The translations under genes and the position numbers were made by a program. From Arcticibacter tournemirensis (GTDB lineage: Bacteria > Bacteroidota > Bacteroidia > Sphingobacteriales > Sphingobacteriaceae): DNA of 64,000 nt. Shown piece by piece: positions 35,086 to 43,027 of the stretch; position 1 is the stretch's first letter, and each line of letters begins with the position of its first letter. The stretch is from positions 2,418,001 through 2,482,000 of the forward strand of contig NZ_VFPL01000001.1 in assembly GCF_006716645.1 (NCBI RefSeq), given 5' to 3'. The notes beneath the pieces were generated by a model. That model did not search any database, had not been told where the DNA came from, and was given only the letters and a program-made list of their open reading frames with translations.

Positions 35086-35125
35086 AGAAGCCGCTTCATT
35101 ATAATAATGAGGCGGCTTCTTTTTT
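35086..35125. terminator. Strong hairpin terminator after the histone-like gene
   Basis: A 15-bp stem centred on GAAGCCGC/GCGGCTTC (35086-35100 with 35106-35120, one G-T pair) has a 5-base loop and is followed by T to 35125. It separates the histone-like gene from the convergent minus-strand lipoprotein (stop at 35146). Confidence 0.88.
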
Positions 35126-35145
35126 GTGAAACTACGGAACGAGCA

Positions 35146-36744
35146 CTAAAATCCTTTGCAGGTGCTTTCCGGTAACTTTACTCTTTCCCTTAACAATGCC
35201 TGCTCCATTTTTCGGGTAACAGTAATAACCTCGCCATCATACGTGCTTTTAAAATCGTATGATTTTCCTAACTGCAGTTCTTTGGTCACAAGCTTTCCTT
35301 TATCCATATATCCGAGATACTGATAGCCGGATGTGCCTGATTCACGGTAGAATATATACATCGATGGCCTGATATCCATATTCGGATTGGCGGGGCAAAA
35401 TCCGATAAATTCCAGGGTTATTTCAACGGTTTGAATATCAGGGATGGTGAGGGTGAGGGGTTTGTCAACACATGATTCTATCCATGGGCTTTCGGCGATA
35501 ACAGGTGGAAGACTGGTTCCAGAACCCGAGTTTCTCCATAGATCGAATGCTGCAAACTCAAATATCCTTACTCTGGTAGTTGTTTGCGGCAGATTTTTAT
35601 AGTTCAGACTGGTATTGCTGTTTGTAAGATCTAAACGGCAGGTGTAATAGGGGAAGAAGTCGGATGAATTAAAGAATGCTGCGATGTAGCGGTTGCCGGC
35701 GTTGCTTTGAGGCGTTACTATGTTGACCTGTAATGTATTAAGGCAGGATACTTTGTACCAGCATAAGCTATACCAACCTGTCTGACCAGCGGTGAAATCG
35801 GCCATAAGCTTTCCGCCTTGTAAGGATAGTGTGATATCTTTCAGATAAGTCCATTTTCCGGTTGCTTTTTGAAAATACCATAGTCCGATTTTATCGTCGG
35901 GTGCTATGGTTTTATTGGTAAGGGGATTTACAAGTTGCGCATCCAGCGTTGCTGACATAGCAAAAGCAGCGTTCGTTGCATTTACGGTATGATTATCTAC
36001 CGTCAATTGGAGCTGGAAAAAGCCGCCCGTGCTAAAATTAATATTTCCTGTACTACCGTCGGGAAGTTTCGCTCCTGCCGATAAAAAACCTCCTGGAAAT
36101 GACTGGAGAGAAGAGGGATTATGAGCGTCGAAATGAGAAAGCGTAAGAACAAGGACTTTTCCCTCTGTCGCCTTTGCATCCATCATGAAAGCCGTTCCTT
36201 TACTAAAACTTGCTTTTACCGACTCCTTTTTGTTTTTAAGGGGCGTTTCAATGCTGAACGGGCTTCCCACCGTATTGCTGTTGAGGTTAACAGTTTTCTG
36301 AACTATTGACACTCCGGCAGGTGGATTTATGGCTTTAATAAGATTGATCGTAATAATCTGCTGACTCTGCTGTGAAGTGAAAGACACTACTTCGTTAACA
36401 GCCAGATAGCCCGGTGCTGAAACGCTGATGATACATTCGCCGGGATTCGATTCGTTAACATTTCTCGAAGGATCAAGCCCTATTGAGATCATTCCATCTT
36501 TCACTTTAAACGTCTTCTTCCCCGAGATTTCGTAAACATATGCCGAGTCCTTGCCGCCGATTGCAAGGCTAATGTTCGCTGGGACGCTTTCAGGCTGTTG
36601 TGGATCGACAATGCGGATGAGGGCGGAACTTTTAATGACATTCCCATCGATGATTATCTTAATGTCTTCGACAGGGTTGGTACAGGCCGATATGATAAAA
36701 AAAAGAATAGTGCCGACAATTCCGGCCGGTAGATTAAGTTTCAT
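35146..36744 (-). CDS. Large surface lipoprotein, beta-sandwich-like, unknown function
   Basis: 532 residues. The signal peptide ends in FFIISAC (Cys21). The protein is rich in Thr, Ser, Asn and Val, with many short beta-strand-like segments and a carboxypeptidase-regulatory-like segment around NPGECIISVSAPGYLAVNEV. Several Trp/Tyr-rich patches (TGWYSLCWYKVSCL, WRNSGSGTS) lie in the C-terminal half. Seven cysteines in the mature part suggest disulfides. No family is recognised. It follows the outer-membrane barrel gene by 10 bases, so the two are probably co-transcribed and may form a surface complex. Confidence 0.7.
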   Translation of the reverse strand: MKLNLPAGIVGTILFFIISACTNPVEDIKIIIDGNVIKSSALIRIVDPQQPESVPANISLAIGGKDSAYVYEISGKKTFKVKDGMISIGLDPSRNVNESNPGECIISVSAPGYLAVNEVVSFTSQQSQQIITINLIKAINPPAGVSIVQKTVNLNSNTVGSPFSIETPLKNKKESVKASFSKGTAFMMDAKATEGKVLVLTLSHFDAHNPSSLQSFPGGFLSAGAKLPDGSTGNINFSTGGFFQLQLTVDNHTVNATNAAFAMSATLDAQLVNPLTNKTIAPDDKIGLWYFQKATGKWTYLKDITLSLQGGKLMADFTAGQTGWYSLCWYKVSCLNTLQVNIVTPQSNAGNRYIAAFFNSSDFFPYYTCRLDLTNSNTSLNYKNLPQTTTRVRIFEFAAFDLWRNSGSGTSLPPVIAESPWIESCVDKPLTLTIPDIQTVEITLEFIGFCPANPNMDIRPSMYIFYRESGTSGYQYLGYMDKGKLVTKELQLGKSYDFKSTYDGEVITVTRKMEQALLRERVKLPESTCKGF

Positions 36745-36754
36745 TAATGTAGTG

Positions 36755-37453
36755 TTATAATTTGTAGTTAAAATTCAACTGAAGCAGTGGAAGTAGGCGG
36801 TATGCGCGAATATTGCGTTGTAATACCGGCTCCTGGGCTTTATTTCCCTCAAGCAGTCCGGTACCTGTAATAGTACTTTTGGGCTGCTGAAGATAGTAAG
36901 TGCCCGCGTCGAGATTGAGGTTGAACTTTTTCCTGGGAAAGTTCTTAATAATGCCAAGACCGATATAAGGAGCAAACCCCTTCCAAGTGATATCCATGGT
37001 TACATCTCCCAGCATATCGCCGGTAACAGGGATGTCTCCGTAGTGATAAACTTCGCTCGGTTTTATAAATAGATTACCTTCCGCCTGCATGAAATAGGCT
37101 GCTCCGGCGACAGCTCTTATTGCCCTGAATTTTTTAAAAGGTGTAATATCTGCCAGTATATGGGCATTTGAAAAGCGGCCCGACAATTTTGAATCAGATT
37201 TAAAGTCAGTTCCATTGAAAAGGCCAGACATCGAAAATATTGCTGCAGTAACTCCGGCTCTGCCTGTCAGTCTTTCTGAGAGCTGATACTTAAAATCAAG
37301 GCCGGCTCCTGAAGTTCCTAGTTGTAATTGTAATGATTTTTGATTTTTTTCTAACGGATATCTGCCCGATACTTCTCTTTGCTGAGCTGCTGCAGTGCAA
37401 AATGCAAATAAACATATTGTGCCTGCAAGAACTCGTCCCCAACTAAATCCCAT
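36755..37453 (-). CDS. Outer-membrane beta-barrel-like protein
   Basis: 232 residues with a signal peptide (LFAFCTAAAQ). The mature sequence alternates aromatic and glycine residues (SLQLQLGTSGAGLDFKYQL, GFAPYIGLGIIKNFP, KFNLNLDAGTYYLQQ) and ends LLQLNFNYKL, matching a small outer-membrane barrel. No specific function. It is the first gene of a two-gene operon with the large lipoprotein, 10 bases apart. Confidence 0.75.
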   Translation of the reverse strand: MGFSWGRVLAGTICLFAFCTAAAQQREVSGRYPLEKNQKSLQLQLGTSGAGLDFKYQLSERLTGRAGVTAAIFSMSGLFNGTDFKSDSKLSGRFSNAHILADITPFKKFRAIRAVAGAAYFMQAEGNLFIKPSEVYHYGDIPVTGDMLGDVTMDITWKGFAPYIGLGIIKNFPRKKFNLNLDAGTYYLQQPKSTITGTGLLEGNKAQEPVLQRNIRAYRLLPLLQLNFNYKL

Positions 37454-37652
37454 ACTTGTAAAATGATATACCTTTTTACAGAGTTCGCTGGATATTAGTT
37501 ACATAAACAATAAAAGTATTTGAATTTTATACTTGCCTTCTAAGGCCGGAAAGCATCAGTTCGACTCTCCGAAAGTCAATATTTTAAAATTTTCAACACT
37601 TAAGAGTTCTTTTTGTTATACTTACAAGTATTAATTAGTAATCATAAACAGA

Positions 37653-37907
37653 ATGAGCAATCAAACAAAAATTATAGCAGCGTTGCTTGCAGGAGTCGCA
37701 GTGGGTGCAGTAGCAGGACTTTTACTTTCTCCGGACAGTGGCGAAGAGAACAGGGAAGAGCTTGCCGGATGGTTTAAAGATATGTACAGGTCTTCAAAAG
37801 AGAAAGCCGGTGAGCTTGCCGAAAAGGGAAGAAATGCAGTAAAGTCTGCACAATCTAAAGACTTCGCGTCTGCAACTGACGATGTGGAGAAAACTCTGGG
37901 AGTATAA
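37653..37907 (+). CDS. YtxH-domain protein
   Basis: 84 residues. The hydrophobic glycine-rich N terminus IIAALLAGVAVGAVAGLLLSP and the downstream helix EENREELAGWFKDMYRSSK, KAGELAEKG are the YtxH layout (gas-vesicle GvpP-like/general stress proteins). It has one membrane-inserted helix and a charged amphipathic tail. Function is unclear; in other bacteria ytxH is a stress-response gene. It is monocistronic, with a very strong hairpin right after it. Confidence 0.85.
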   Translation: MSNQTKIIAALLAGVAVGAVAGLLLSPDSGEENREELAGWFKDMYRSSKEKAGELAEKGRNAVKSAQSKDFASATDDVEKTLGV

Positions 37908-37922
37908 AAAAAGATAAAAAAA

Positions 37923-37964
37923 AGTAGGGCTTATTCTGTTGGCGGAATAAGCCCTACTCTTTTT
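37923..37964. terminator. Bidirectional terminator between ytxH-like and acid phosphatase genes
   Basis: A 14-bp perfect stem, AAGTAGGGC-type arm (37923-37936) with 37945-37958, encloses an 8-base loop and runs into T. The stop codon of the minus-strand phosphatase gene (37954-37956) lies in the right arm, so the end of that gene is part of the terminator. Confidence 0.9.
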
Positions 37965-38760
37965 GTAATGAATTCTTTATTAACTCTTCTTTTTGAGCCG
38001 GGCTCAACTGGTAATTGTATTTAAATATTGCATTCTCCCAATCGCCATATGTTGCGTTAGGCAGTACAATAAAAAGCTTTCCGAAATTCTCTGACTGGTT
38101 CTGTGTAACAGCCTGTCTTTCCTGTTCCGGTTTCTTGTCGAACAGGGAGGCGAAGTCGCTAAGGTTGTCGCCTATAAGCAGAATGATTTCGTGTGTTGTT
38201 AAAACCGACTTTCTTCTGCTCTCCTTTCCTGAAGTAGCTTGTTTGAGAAGTAAATGTTCGTTATCGGCATTAGGAAAGCCGTACTTCTGAAGATTTTTCA
38301 ATGTAGCCTCCCTTTCGCGTTCGTCGCGGTTGGTGATATAGAAGACGGTAACCCCTTTAGAGGCGGCGTACTTAAAAAAAGAGTATGAGCCCGGTACTGT
38401 GTCGCAAGCAGCCTTACTGGTCCACTTATACCACGCTTCCTGTTCGAAGTCTTTTCCCAGTAAGGCCTGTTGCACGGCGTTTGGACTGTTGTCGAGTACC
38501 GTTTCGTCAATGTCTGTTACAATAGCCAGTGGTTTTGGATGGCTTGCGTTTATCGAATTATCAAGGCGCAACTTTGCAACATTATAAGCCTGAAAACACA
38601 GGGCGTCATATTCGGCAGCCCGCTGTTGCCATAAACTGGCCCATAGTTTTCCGGATTTGGTGATATCAGTGGATACGCCTTCCGTTTGGCTTATTCTTAC
38701 GGTACATGAAACTGTTGTAAAACAGAGTGCAGTATAAAGGAGCAGACTTTTGTATTTCAT
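37954..38760 (-). CDS. Class C acid phosphatase / 5'-nucleotidase, lipoprotein e(P4) family
   Basis: 268 residues. The signal peptide ends CFTTVSC (Cys19), lipid-anchored. The HAD core has the phosphorylated Asp motif VTDIDETVLDNSP (D-x-D), ITNRDEREREATL with the Thr/Asn loop, and LLIGDNLSDFASLF with the acidic motif IV. These match the e(P4) class C phosphatases, which remove phosphate from nucleotides outside the cytoplasm and aid nucleoside or NAD uptake. It is followed by a terminator that overlaps its own stop. Confidence 0.9.
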   Translation of the reverse strand: MKYKSLLLYTALCFTTVSCTVRISQTEGVSTDITKSGKLWASLWQQRAAEYDALCFQAYNVAKLRLDNSINASHPKPLAIVTDIDETVLDNSPNAVQQALLGKDFEQEAWYKWTSKAACDTVPGSYSFFKYAASKGVTVFYITNRDEREREATLKNLQKYGFPNADNEHLLLKQATSGKESRRKSVLTTHEIILLIGDNLSDFASLFDKKPEQERQAVTQNQSENFGKLFIVLPNATYGDWENAIFKYNYQLSPAQKEELIKNSLQKE

Positions 38761-38778
38761 TCTTTGCAGCTAAAGGCG

Positions 38779-38786
38779 CAAACGTA
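38779..38786 (-). promoter_or_regulatory. -7 element of the acid phosphatase gene (TACGTTTG)
   Basis: On the minus strand TACGTTTG fits TAnnTTTG and lies 18 bases from the ATG at 38760. A -33 TTG is not evident. Confidence 0.35.
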
Positions 38787-38838
38787 CAAAATCCTTTTAA
38801 GAATTTAGTTAAGGCAGGGATTTCAAAGCAATACAGTA

Positions 38839-39057
38839 CTAGTAAGAGGCATTTAATGCCTGTTTATAAGTATTGCTTTCCCTGGCCAGGTTGTCGAATA
38901 AGGTTATAATATCGGGTCTTTCTTCTTCTTTCTTTAATTCGATAAGTGTGCGTTCATAGGCCAGAACTCGTTCAGTATTGATTTCGATTAAGCTGCTCAA
39001 AACGTCCAGGGTGTTTGATCTCATGCGGCGATAACAATAAGTTAAAGTGTTGAACAT
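38839..39057 (-). CDS. Short DUF2383-like (PA2169 family) helical protein
   Basis: 72 residues. LDVLSSLIEINTERVLAYERTL and DIITLFDNLARESNTYKQAL resemble the first two helices of DUF2383/PA2169 four-helix-bundle proteins, which are usually about 140-150 residues. The second helix pair is absent, and no frameshift-linked continuation is seen downstream. It could be a truncated relic or a half-bundle that dimerises. Start: ATG 39057 or ATG 39024. Weak but consistent family resemblance. Confidence 0.5.
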   Translation of the reverse strand: MFNTLTYCYRRMRSNTLDVLSSLIEINTERVLAYERTLIELKKEEERPDIITLFDNLARESNTYKQALNASY

Positions 39058-39269
39058 CTGCCCGCTTTTTTTGTTTGCGCAATATTAAGTTTCTTTACTA
39101 CGTGTTTTTCCTTCTTGATTTCGCGTGTTTATACGGAGGCTTACGATATTGATAATATCGTAAGTTTGCGTTAATGCTAATATTTAAAGAAATATTCATT
39201 AATACATTTGAAATTAGTTTGCTTCTGTGTATTTTAACTAAAAATTCATTTGCGTGAGTTTTAAACGAA

Positions 39270-40667
39270 ATGTGGAACTATAGTTTTTTTGACTACACCA
39301 GTAAACCTACGTACCTGAAATATGTAACCGCATTTCTTTTGGTTGCTGTTGTTACTGTTTTAAAAATTTGTTTGTTTTCGACTGTAGGAGGAGAGACGCC
39401 GTTTCTGCTTTATTTTGCAGTGATTATTTTTATCACAAGGTACTATGGAAGCCGACCGGCAATATTTGCAAGTGTTTTAACATCCATTGCGATAAGCTAT
39501 TTTTCCCTTTCTCCACAAAATGGCTTTCGACTTTCACCTAATGAAGCTCTGCAGATCATCGTCTTTCTTGGTGAGTGTTTCTTTCTGGCAAGCTTAAGCT
39601 TTCTCCAGGACAGAGCTTCAGAAAAACTGGATGAACACAGGAGGGTTTTCCAAATCCTCGTGGAAAAGAGTTCAGATTGTATTATGATGCTGAAACTGGA
39701 CGGAGAGATTGTATATAACAGTCCTTCTGTGGTGGGCGTAACGGGCTACTCAGCCGAGGATTTGCTAGGGAAGCAGCTTTGGTCGCTGCTGATGCCCGAA
39801 GAGATTACAAATGTTAAGGAAAAGTTTTACCAGATAGCATCGCATCCGGAAAAAAGCATTCAATTTCTGCACCAGCTTAAGCATAAAAACGGTCATGTCA
39901 TTTGGATTGATAGCACTATTATTAACCTGATGGAAGAGCCGCTCGTGAAATGTCTTGTCCTGAATTTTTCAAATGTGACAGACAGGGTGGTGCGTGAACG
40001 TCAGATGGAGGATTTTATTGGCATTGCTTCGCACGAGTTAAAGACCCCCCTTACAAGCCTGAAGGCGTATACGCAGGTGCTTGAAATGCGGATGAAGAAA
40101 GAGAATAATGCAACATCTACTATCCTTGTAAATAAAATAGACAAGCAGATAAACAGGGTTATGGGGATGATATTCAATCTTCTGGATGTTACCAAACTCC
40201 AGTCGGGTATTATGAACCTCAACGTTTCGGATTTTGATTTCAATGATCTTGTTTACGAAATAGTGGAGGGGATACAAGGATCGTGCGACAAACATCAGAT
40301 CGTAACAGATCTTGGTCCCTCGGCGGTTATACACGGTGACAGAGAACGAATAGGGCAGGTGGTAACAAATCTCATATCAAATGCTATAAAGTACTCGCCC
40401 GATGCCAGCTCCGTATCTGTTACAACCGCGGTAGAAGATAGCACTTTGAAAATCTTTGTTACTGATTACGGGATAGGGATACCCGAGAATGAGATCAGAA
40501 GTGTTTTTGGTCGGTTCTACCGCGTTCAAAGTGTTAGGGAATCATTTCAGGGCCTCGGGCTTGGATTGTTTATTTCTTCGCAGATTGTCGAGAGGCACGG
40601 TGGCGAAATGGGCGTCATAAGTAAGGTAAATGAAGGTTCCACTTTCTGGTTCAGTCTTCCTCTATAA
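39270..40667 (+). CDS. Membrane sensor histidine kinase (DUF4118-PAS-HisKA-HATPase)
   Basis: 465 residues. About four hydrophobic spans (residues 18-110; YVTAFLLVAVVTVLKI, FLLYFAVIIFITRYYGSRPA, ALQIIVFLGECFFLA) form the DUF4118-like module that KdpD kinases also use. A PAS domain follows (residues about 125-240; VEKSSDCIMMLKLDGEIVYN, GYSAEDLLGK). The HisKA box is FIGIASHELKTPLTSL and the ATPase has N, G1 and G2 boxes (LISNAIKYSPDA, VTDYGIGIPENEI, GLGLGLFISSQI). No response regulator is adjacent. Its stop codon directly abuts that of the convergent permease-like gene. Confidence 0.9.
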   Translation: MWNYSFFDYTSKPTYLKYVTAFLLVAVVTVLKICLFSTVGGETPFLLYFAVIIFITRYYGSRPAIFASVLTSIAISYFSLSPQNGFRLSPNEALQIIVFLGECFFLASLSFLQDRASEKLDEHRRVFQILVEKSSDCIMMLKLDGEIVYNSPSVVGVTGYSAEDLLGKQLWSLLMPEEITNVKEKFYQIASHPEKSIQFLHQLKHKNGHVIWIDSTIINLMEEPLVKCLVLNFSNVTDRVVRERQMEDFIGIASHELKTPLTSLKAYTQVLEMRMKKENNATSTILVNKIDKQINRVMGMIFNLLDVTKLQSGIMNLNVSDFDFNDLVYEIVEGIQGSCDKHQIVTDLGPSAVIHGDRERIGQVVTNLISNAIKYSPDASSVSVTTAVEDSTLKIFVTDYGIGIPENEIRSVFGRFYRVQSVRESFQGLGLGLFISSQIVERHGGEMGVISKVNEGSTFWFSLPL

Positions 40668-41189
40668 CTATTCAAAAAAGGAATTTTTTACAATACATTT
40701 TTTACAAAGCTGGTTTTGTTTTTTCTTGTTGAGCCTGTTTTCTCTGATTCTGCTCTTGCTCCTTTGCAGCTTTTCGGCTGCGTCTATTGAATGCGACTGA
40801 TGAATATCGTCTTCTTCTTCGGCAAGGTCGGAAAGCCTTTTATAAAAGTCACGCAGGTTATTCAGTTCATCTTCCGTGAGGTCTTCTATATCGACCATCC
40901 TGTTACTGGTATGCCTGTTCGCCGCAATCAATTCATTCAGTTTAAGCTGTACCGCTTTTGAATCTTTGTTCTGTGATTTTTGGATAATAAAAACCATAAG
41001 AAACGTGATGATTGTGGTTCCTGTGTTTATCACCAGTTGCCATGTTTCTGAAAAATTAAAGAATGGACCAGACACGGCCCAAACGATAACAATAGCGGCT
41101 GCCGTCAGAAAAGCGAAAGAGCTGCCTGTCCATGATGTGATGGTTGTGGCAATATTATCAAAAAAGCCCTGGTTGTCTGATTTCGTCAT
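40668..41189 (-). CDS. Low-affinity iron permease-family membrane protein
   Basis: 173 residues. Two spans near the N terminus (FAFLTAAAIVIVWAVSGPFF and LVINTGTTIITFLMVFIIQ) followed by KSQNKDSKAVQLKLNELIAA match the bacterial Iron_permease family, distant relatives of the Fet4 low-affinity iron transporter. Transport has not been shown for most bacterial members. The C-terminal 80 residues are charged and helical. It is convergent with the kinase at 39270 with no gap between stop codons. Confidence 0.82.
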   Translation of the reverse strand: MTKSDNQGFFDNIATTITSWTGSSFAFLTAAAIVIVWAVSGPFFNFSETWQLVINTGTTIITFLMVFIIQKSQNKDSKAVQLKLNELIAANRHTSNRMVDIEDLTEDELNNLRDFYKRLSDLAEEEDDIHQSHSIDAAEKLQRSKSRIRENRLNKKKQNQLCKKCIVKNSFFE

Positions 41190-41265
41190 CTTATGAATTT
41201 TTCTTTGTCAGTAACAGCAGAACAGATATTTTGGTTTCTTAATTACAAGAAGGTTGCCTCTTTTG

Positions 41266-41273
41266 TACATTTG
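41266..41273 (+). promoter_or_regulatory. -7 element of the DinB-like gene (TACATTTG)
   Basis: TACATTTG is followed by CACC and then the ATG at 41278. With the usual 4-7 base distance to the start of transcription, the mRNA would begin at or next to the ATG (leaderless). The same 15 bases, TACATTTGCACCATG, start the minus-strand gene at 54389. Confidence 0.5.
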
Positions 41274-41277
41274 CACC

Positions 41278-41739
41278 ATGCAAAAGTCTCTTGAAATTAT
41301 AAAGAAAACGAGATTACACCTTCTTGAACTAGCGGGTAGTCTTGATATTGAGCAATTAAACAAAGTGCCTGAGGGCTTTAACAATAACATCATCTGGAAC
41401 CTTGGTCACCTCGTTGCTGCGCAGCAGGGCGTGTGCTACAACCGTGCAGGCGCAGGTTTGACAGTAGATGAATCTTTTTTTCAGGATTACAAACCCGGAT
41501 CCAGGCCTGAACGCTTTATAGACCAGGCGGCGGCAGAAGAAATCAAGCGCTTATTATTCTCTACGCTTGACCAATTTGAGCTGGACTATAAGGCCGGTAT
41601 ATTTTCAAATTATACGCCCTGGGTTACCCGTTACGGTGTTAATATTTCTGATATCGATACAGCTATTAATTTTCTTCCATTTCACGAAGGCCTGCACTTA
41701 GGTTATGTATTAGCTCAGAAGCGGGTGATCTTAAAGTGA
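41278..41739 (+). CDS. DinB-superfamily protein
   Basis: 154 residues starting MQKSLEIIKKTRLHLLELAG. The helical segments, IIWNLGHLVAAQQGVCYNRA, and the late FLPFHEGLHLGYVLAQKR with the metal-type His pattern (H-x3-H) fit the DinB/DUF664 four-helix-bundle fold, often a metal-dependent thiol transferase or unknown enzyme. No partner gene. The TTG at 41254 would give an N terminus containing promoter bases, so ATG 41278 is preferred. Confidence 0.8.
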   Translation: MQKSLEIIKKTRLHLLELAGSLDIEQLNKVPEGFNNNIIWNLGHLVAAQQGVCYNRAGAGLTVDESFFQDYKPGSRPERFIDQAAAEEIKRLLFSTLDQFELDYKAGIFSNYTPWVTRYGVNISDIDTAINFLPFHEGLHLGYVLAQKRVILK

Positions 41740-41971
41740 TTAAATAATCTGTGGTTTATTTAGTCTTTGCTTAAGTTTTTCAGGTCTCATGAAACTTTCC
41801 AGCTAAAGGAGAGTTTTAGAAAGGTAGCGTGAATGAAACCATTTAGCTGCTGATAAAGAAGGCTCCTCATTCGGCGGGGTAGTATGGCCCGTAAATAGAA
41901 ACCAATTATTTACATTGCGGCGGTTCTATTGTCCAACAGCAACATGTGGTGTAACCATCAATATAAAGTAT

Positions 41972-43027
41972 ATGACAGACAGGGTTTTTCAGTCATTAGC
42001 AGAACATTCTCCTAATGTTAATTTTGCGTTTGACTTAACATCTGGCAGGTTTAAGTATGTAAATCAGGCGTTTAGGCAATTGTTTAATGCAGAGGACGAA
42101 GCTCTGACGCTGGATTATGTACGTTCAAAAATTTCTGCTGCCGATAGAGAATACCTGCGAAAATGTTTGGTTGATTTGATGGAAGGCGTTGTCTACAGGA
42201 CTATTGAATTTCGCATCGAACCCGGGCTTGAGGAAAGATGGATTCGCTTGTCGCCATTCGTACTCAAATCTGATTCGGGCACGACGATCATTGGTAATGC
42301 CACAGACATTACAGACGAGATTGTTAATATTAACACACTAAAGAAATATACAAACAAGAAAAATTCGGTTCTTAATATACTTGCCCACGATCTAAGAGGT
42401 TCTCTTGGTATAGCAAACACCCTGACCCAGGCACTTACCAAAGAAGTAACCGACCCTAAGCTCTCTAATTTTATTCAAATCATTACTAAGATACTTAAAC
42501 AGTCGACCGATCTTATTACGGATCTGACCCAGCGCGAATTCTTTGAAACTGCAGAGGTCGACCTGGTGACACAGCGTGTTGATATTGCGGCTAAATTAAA
42601 GGAGGTAATGGATGAATACAGAAAGTCTGAATGGACTACAGAAAGGATATTTAATTTTTCCAGCTCCAATGAAAGCATATTTCTTGAGCTGGATGACAGT
42701 AAGTTTATGCAGGTGGTGAATAATTTAATGACCAATGCCCTTAAATTTACAAAAAAGCAAGGTGTGATTTCATTAACAGTTACGGATCAGAAGGATTCCG
42801 TACTGTTTACTTTCAGCGATGATGGTATAGGCATTCCTGAAAAGTGTCACGCCGTTCTTTTTGAGAAGTTTACTGAGGCAAGGAGAAAAGGGCTGAACGG
42901 CGAACCGACTGTCGGACTTGGCCTATCGATTGTAAAAATGATCGTAGAATGGCACAAAGGGAGGATTTGGTTCGAAAGTAAAGAGAATGCAGGTACTACC
43001 TTTTATGTTGAGATTCCCCGTAATTAA
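41972..43027 (+). CDS. Soluble sensor histidine kinase with PAS domain
   Basis: About 351 residues and no membrane span. PAS domain at about residues 4-115 (AEHSPNVNFAFDLTSGRFKY, ADREYLRKCLVDLM), dimerisation box NILAHDLRGSLGIANTLTQ with phospho-His, and ATPase domain (LMTNALKFTKKQG, FSDDGIGIPEKC, GLGLSIVKMIVEWHKGRIW). ATG 41972 is used; an upstream TTG at 41915 would add 19 residues of doubtful value. The M1 peptidase starts right after the stop, with no gap, so the two are likely translated from one message. Confidence 0.87.
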   Translation: MTDRVFQSLAEHSPNVNFAFDLTSGRFKYVNQAFRQLFNAEDEALTLDYVRSKISAADREYLRKCLVDLMEGVVYRTIEFRIEPGLEERWIRLSPFVLKSDSGTTIIGNATDITDEIVNINTLKKYTNKKNSVLNILAHDLRGSLGIANTLTQALTKEVTDPKLSNFIQIITKILKQSTDLITDLTQREFFETAEVDLVTQRVDIAAKLKEVMDEYRKSEWTTERIFNFSSSNESIFLELDDSKFMQVVNNLMTNALKFTKKQGVISLTVTDQKDSVLFTFSDDGIGIPEKCHAVLFEKFTEARRKGLNGEPTVGLGLSIVKMIVEWHKGRIWFESKENAGTTFYVEIPRN

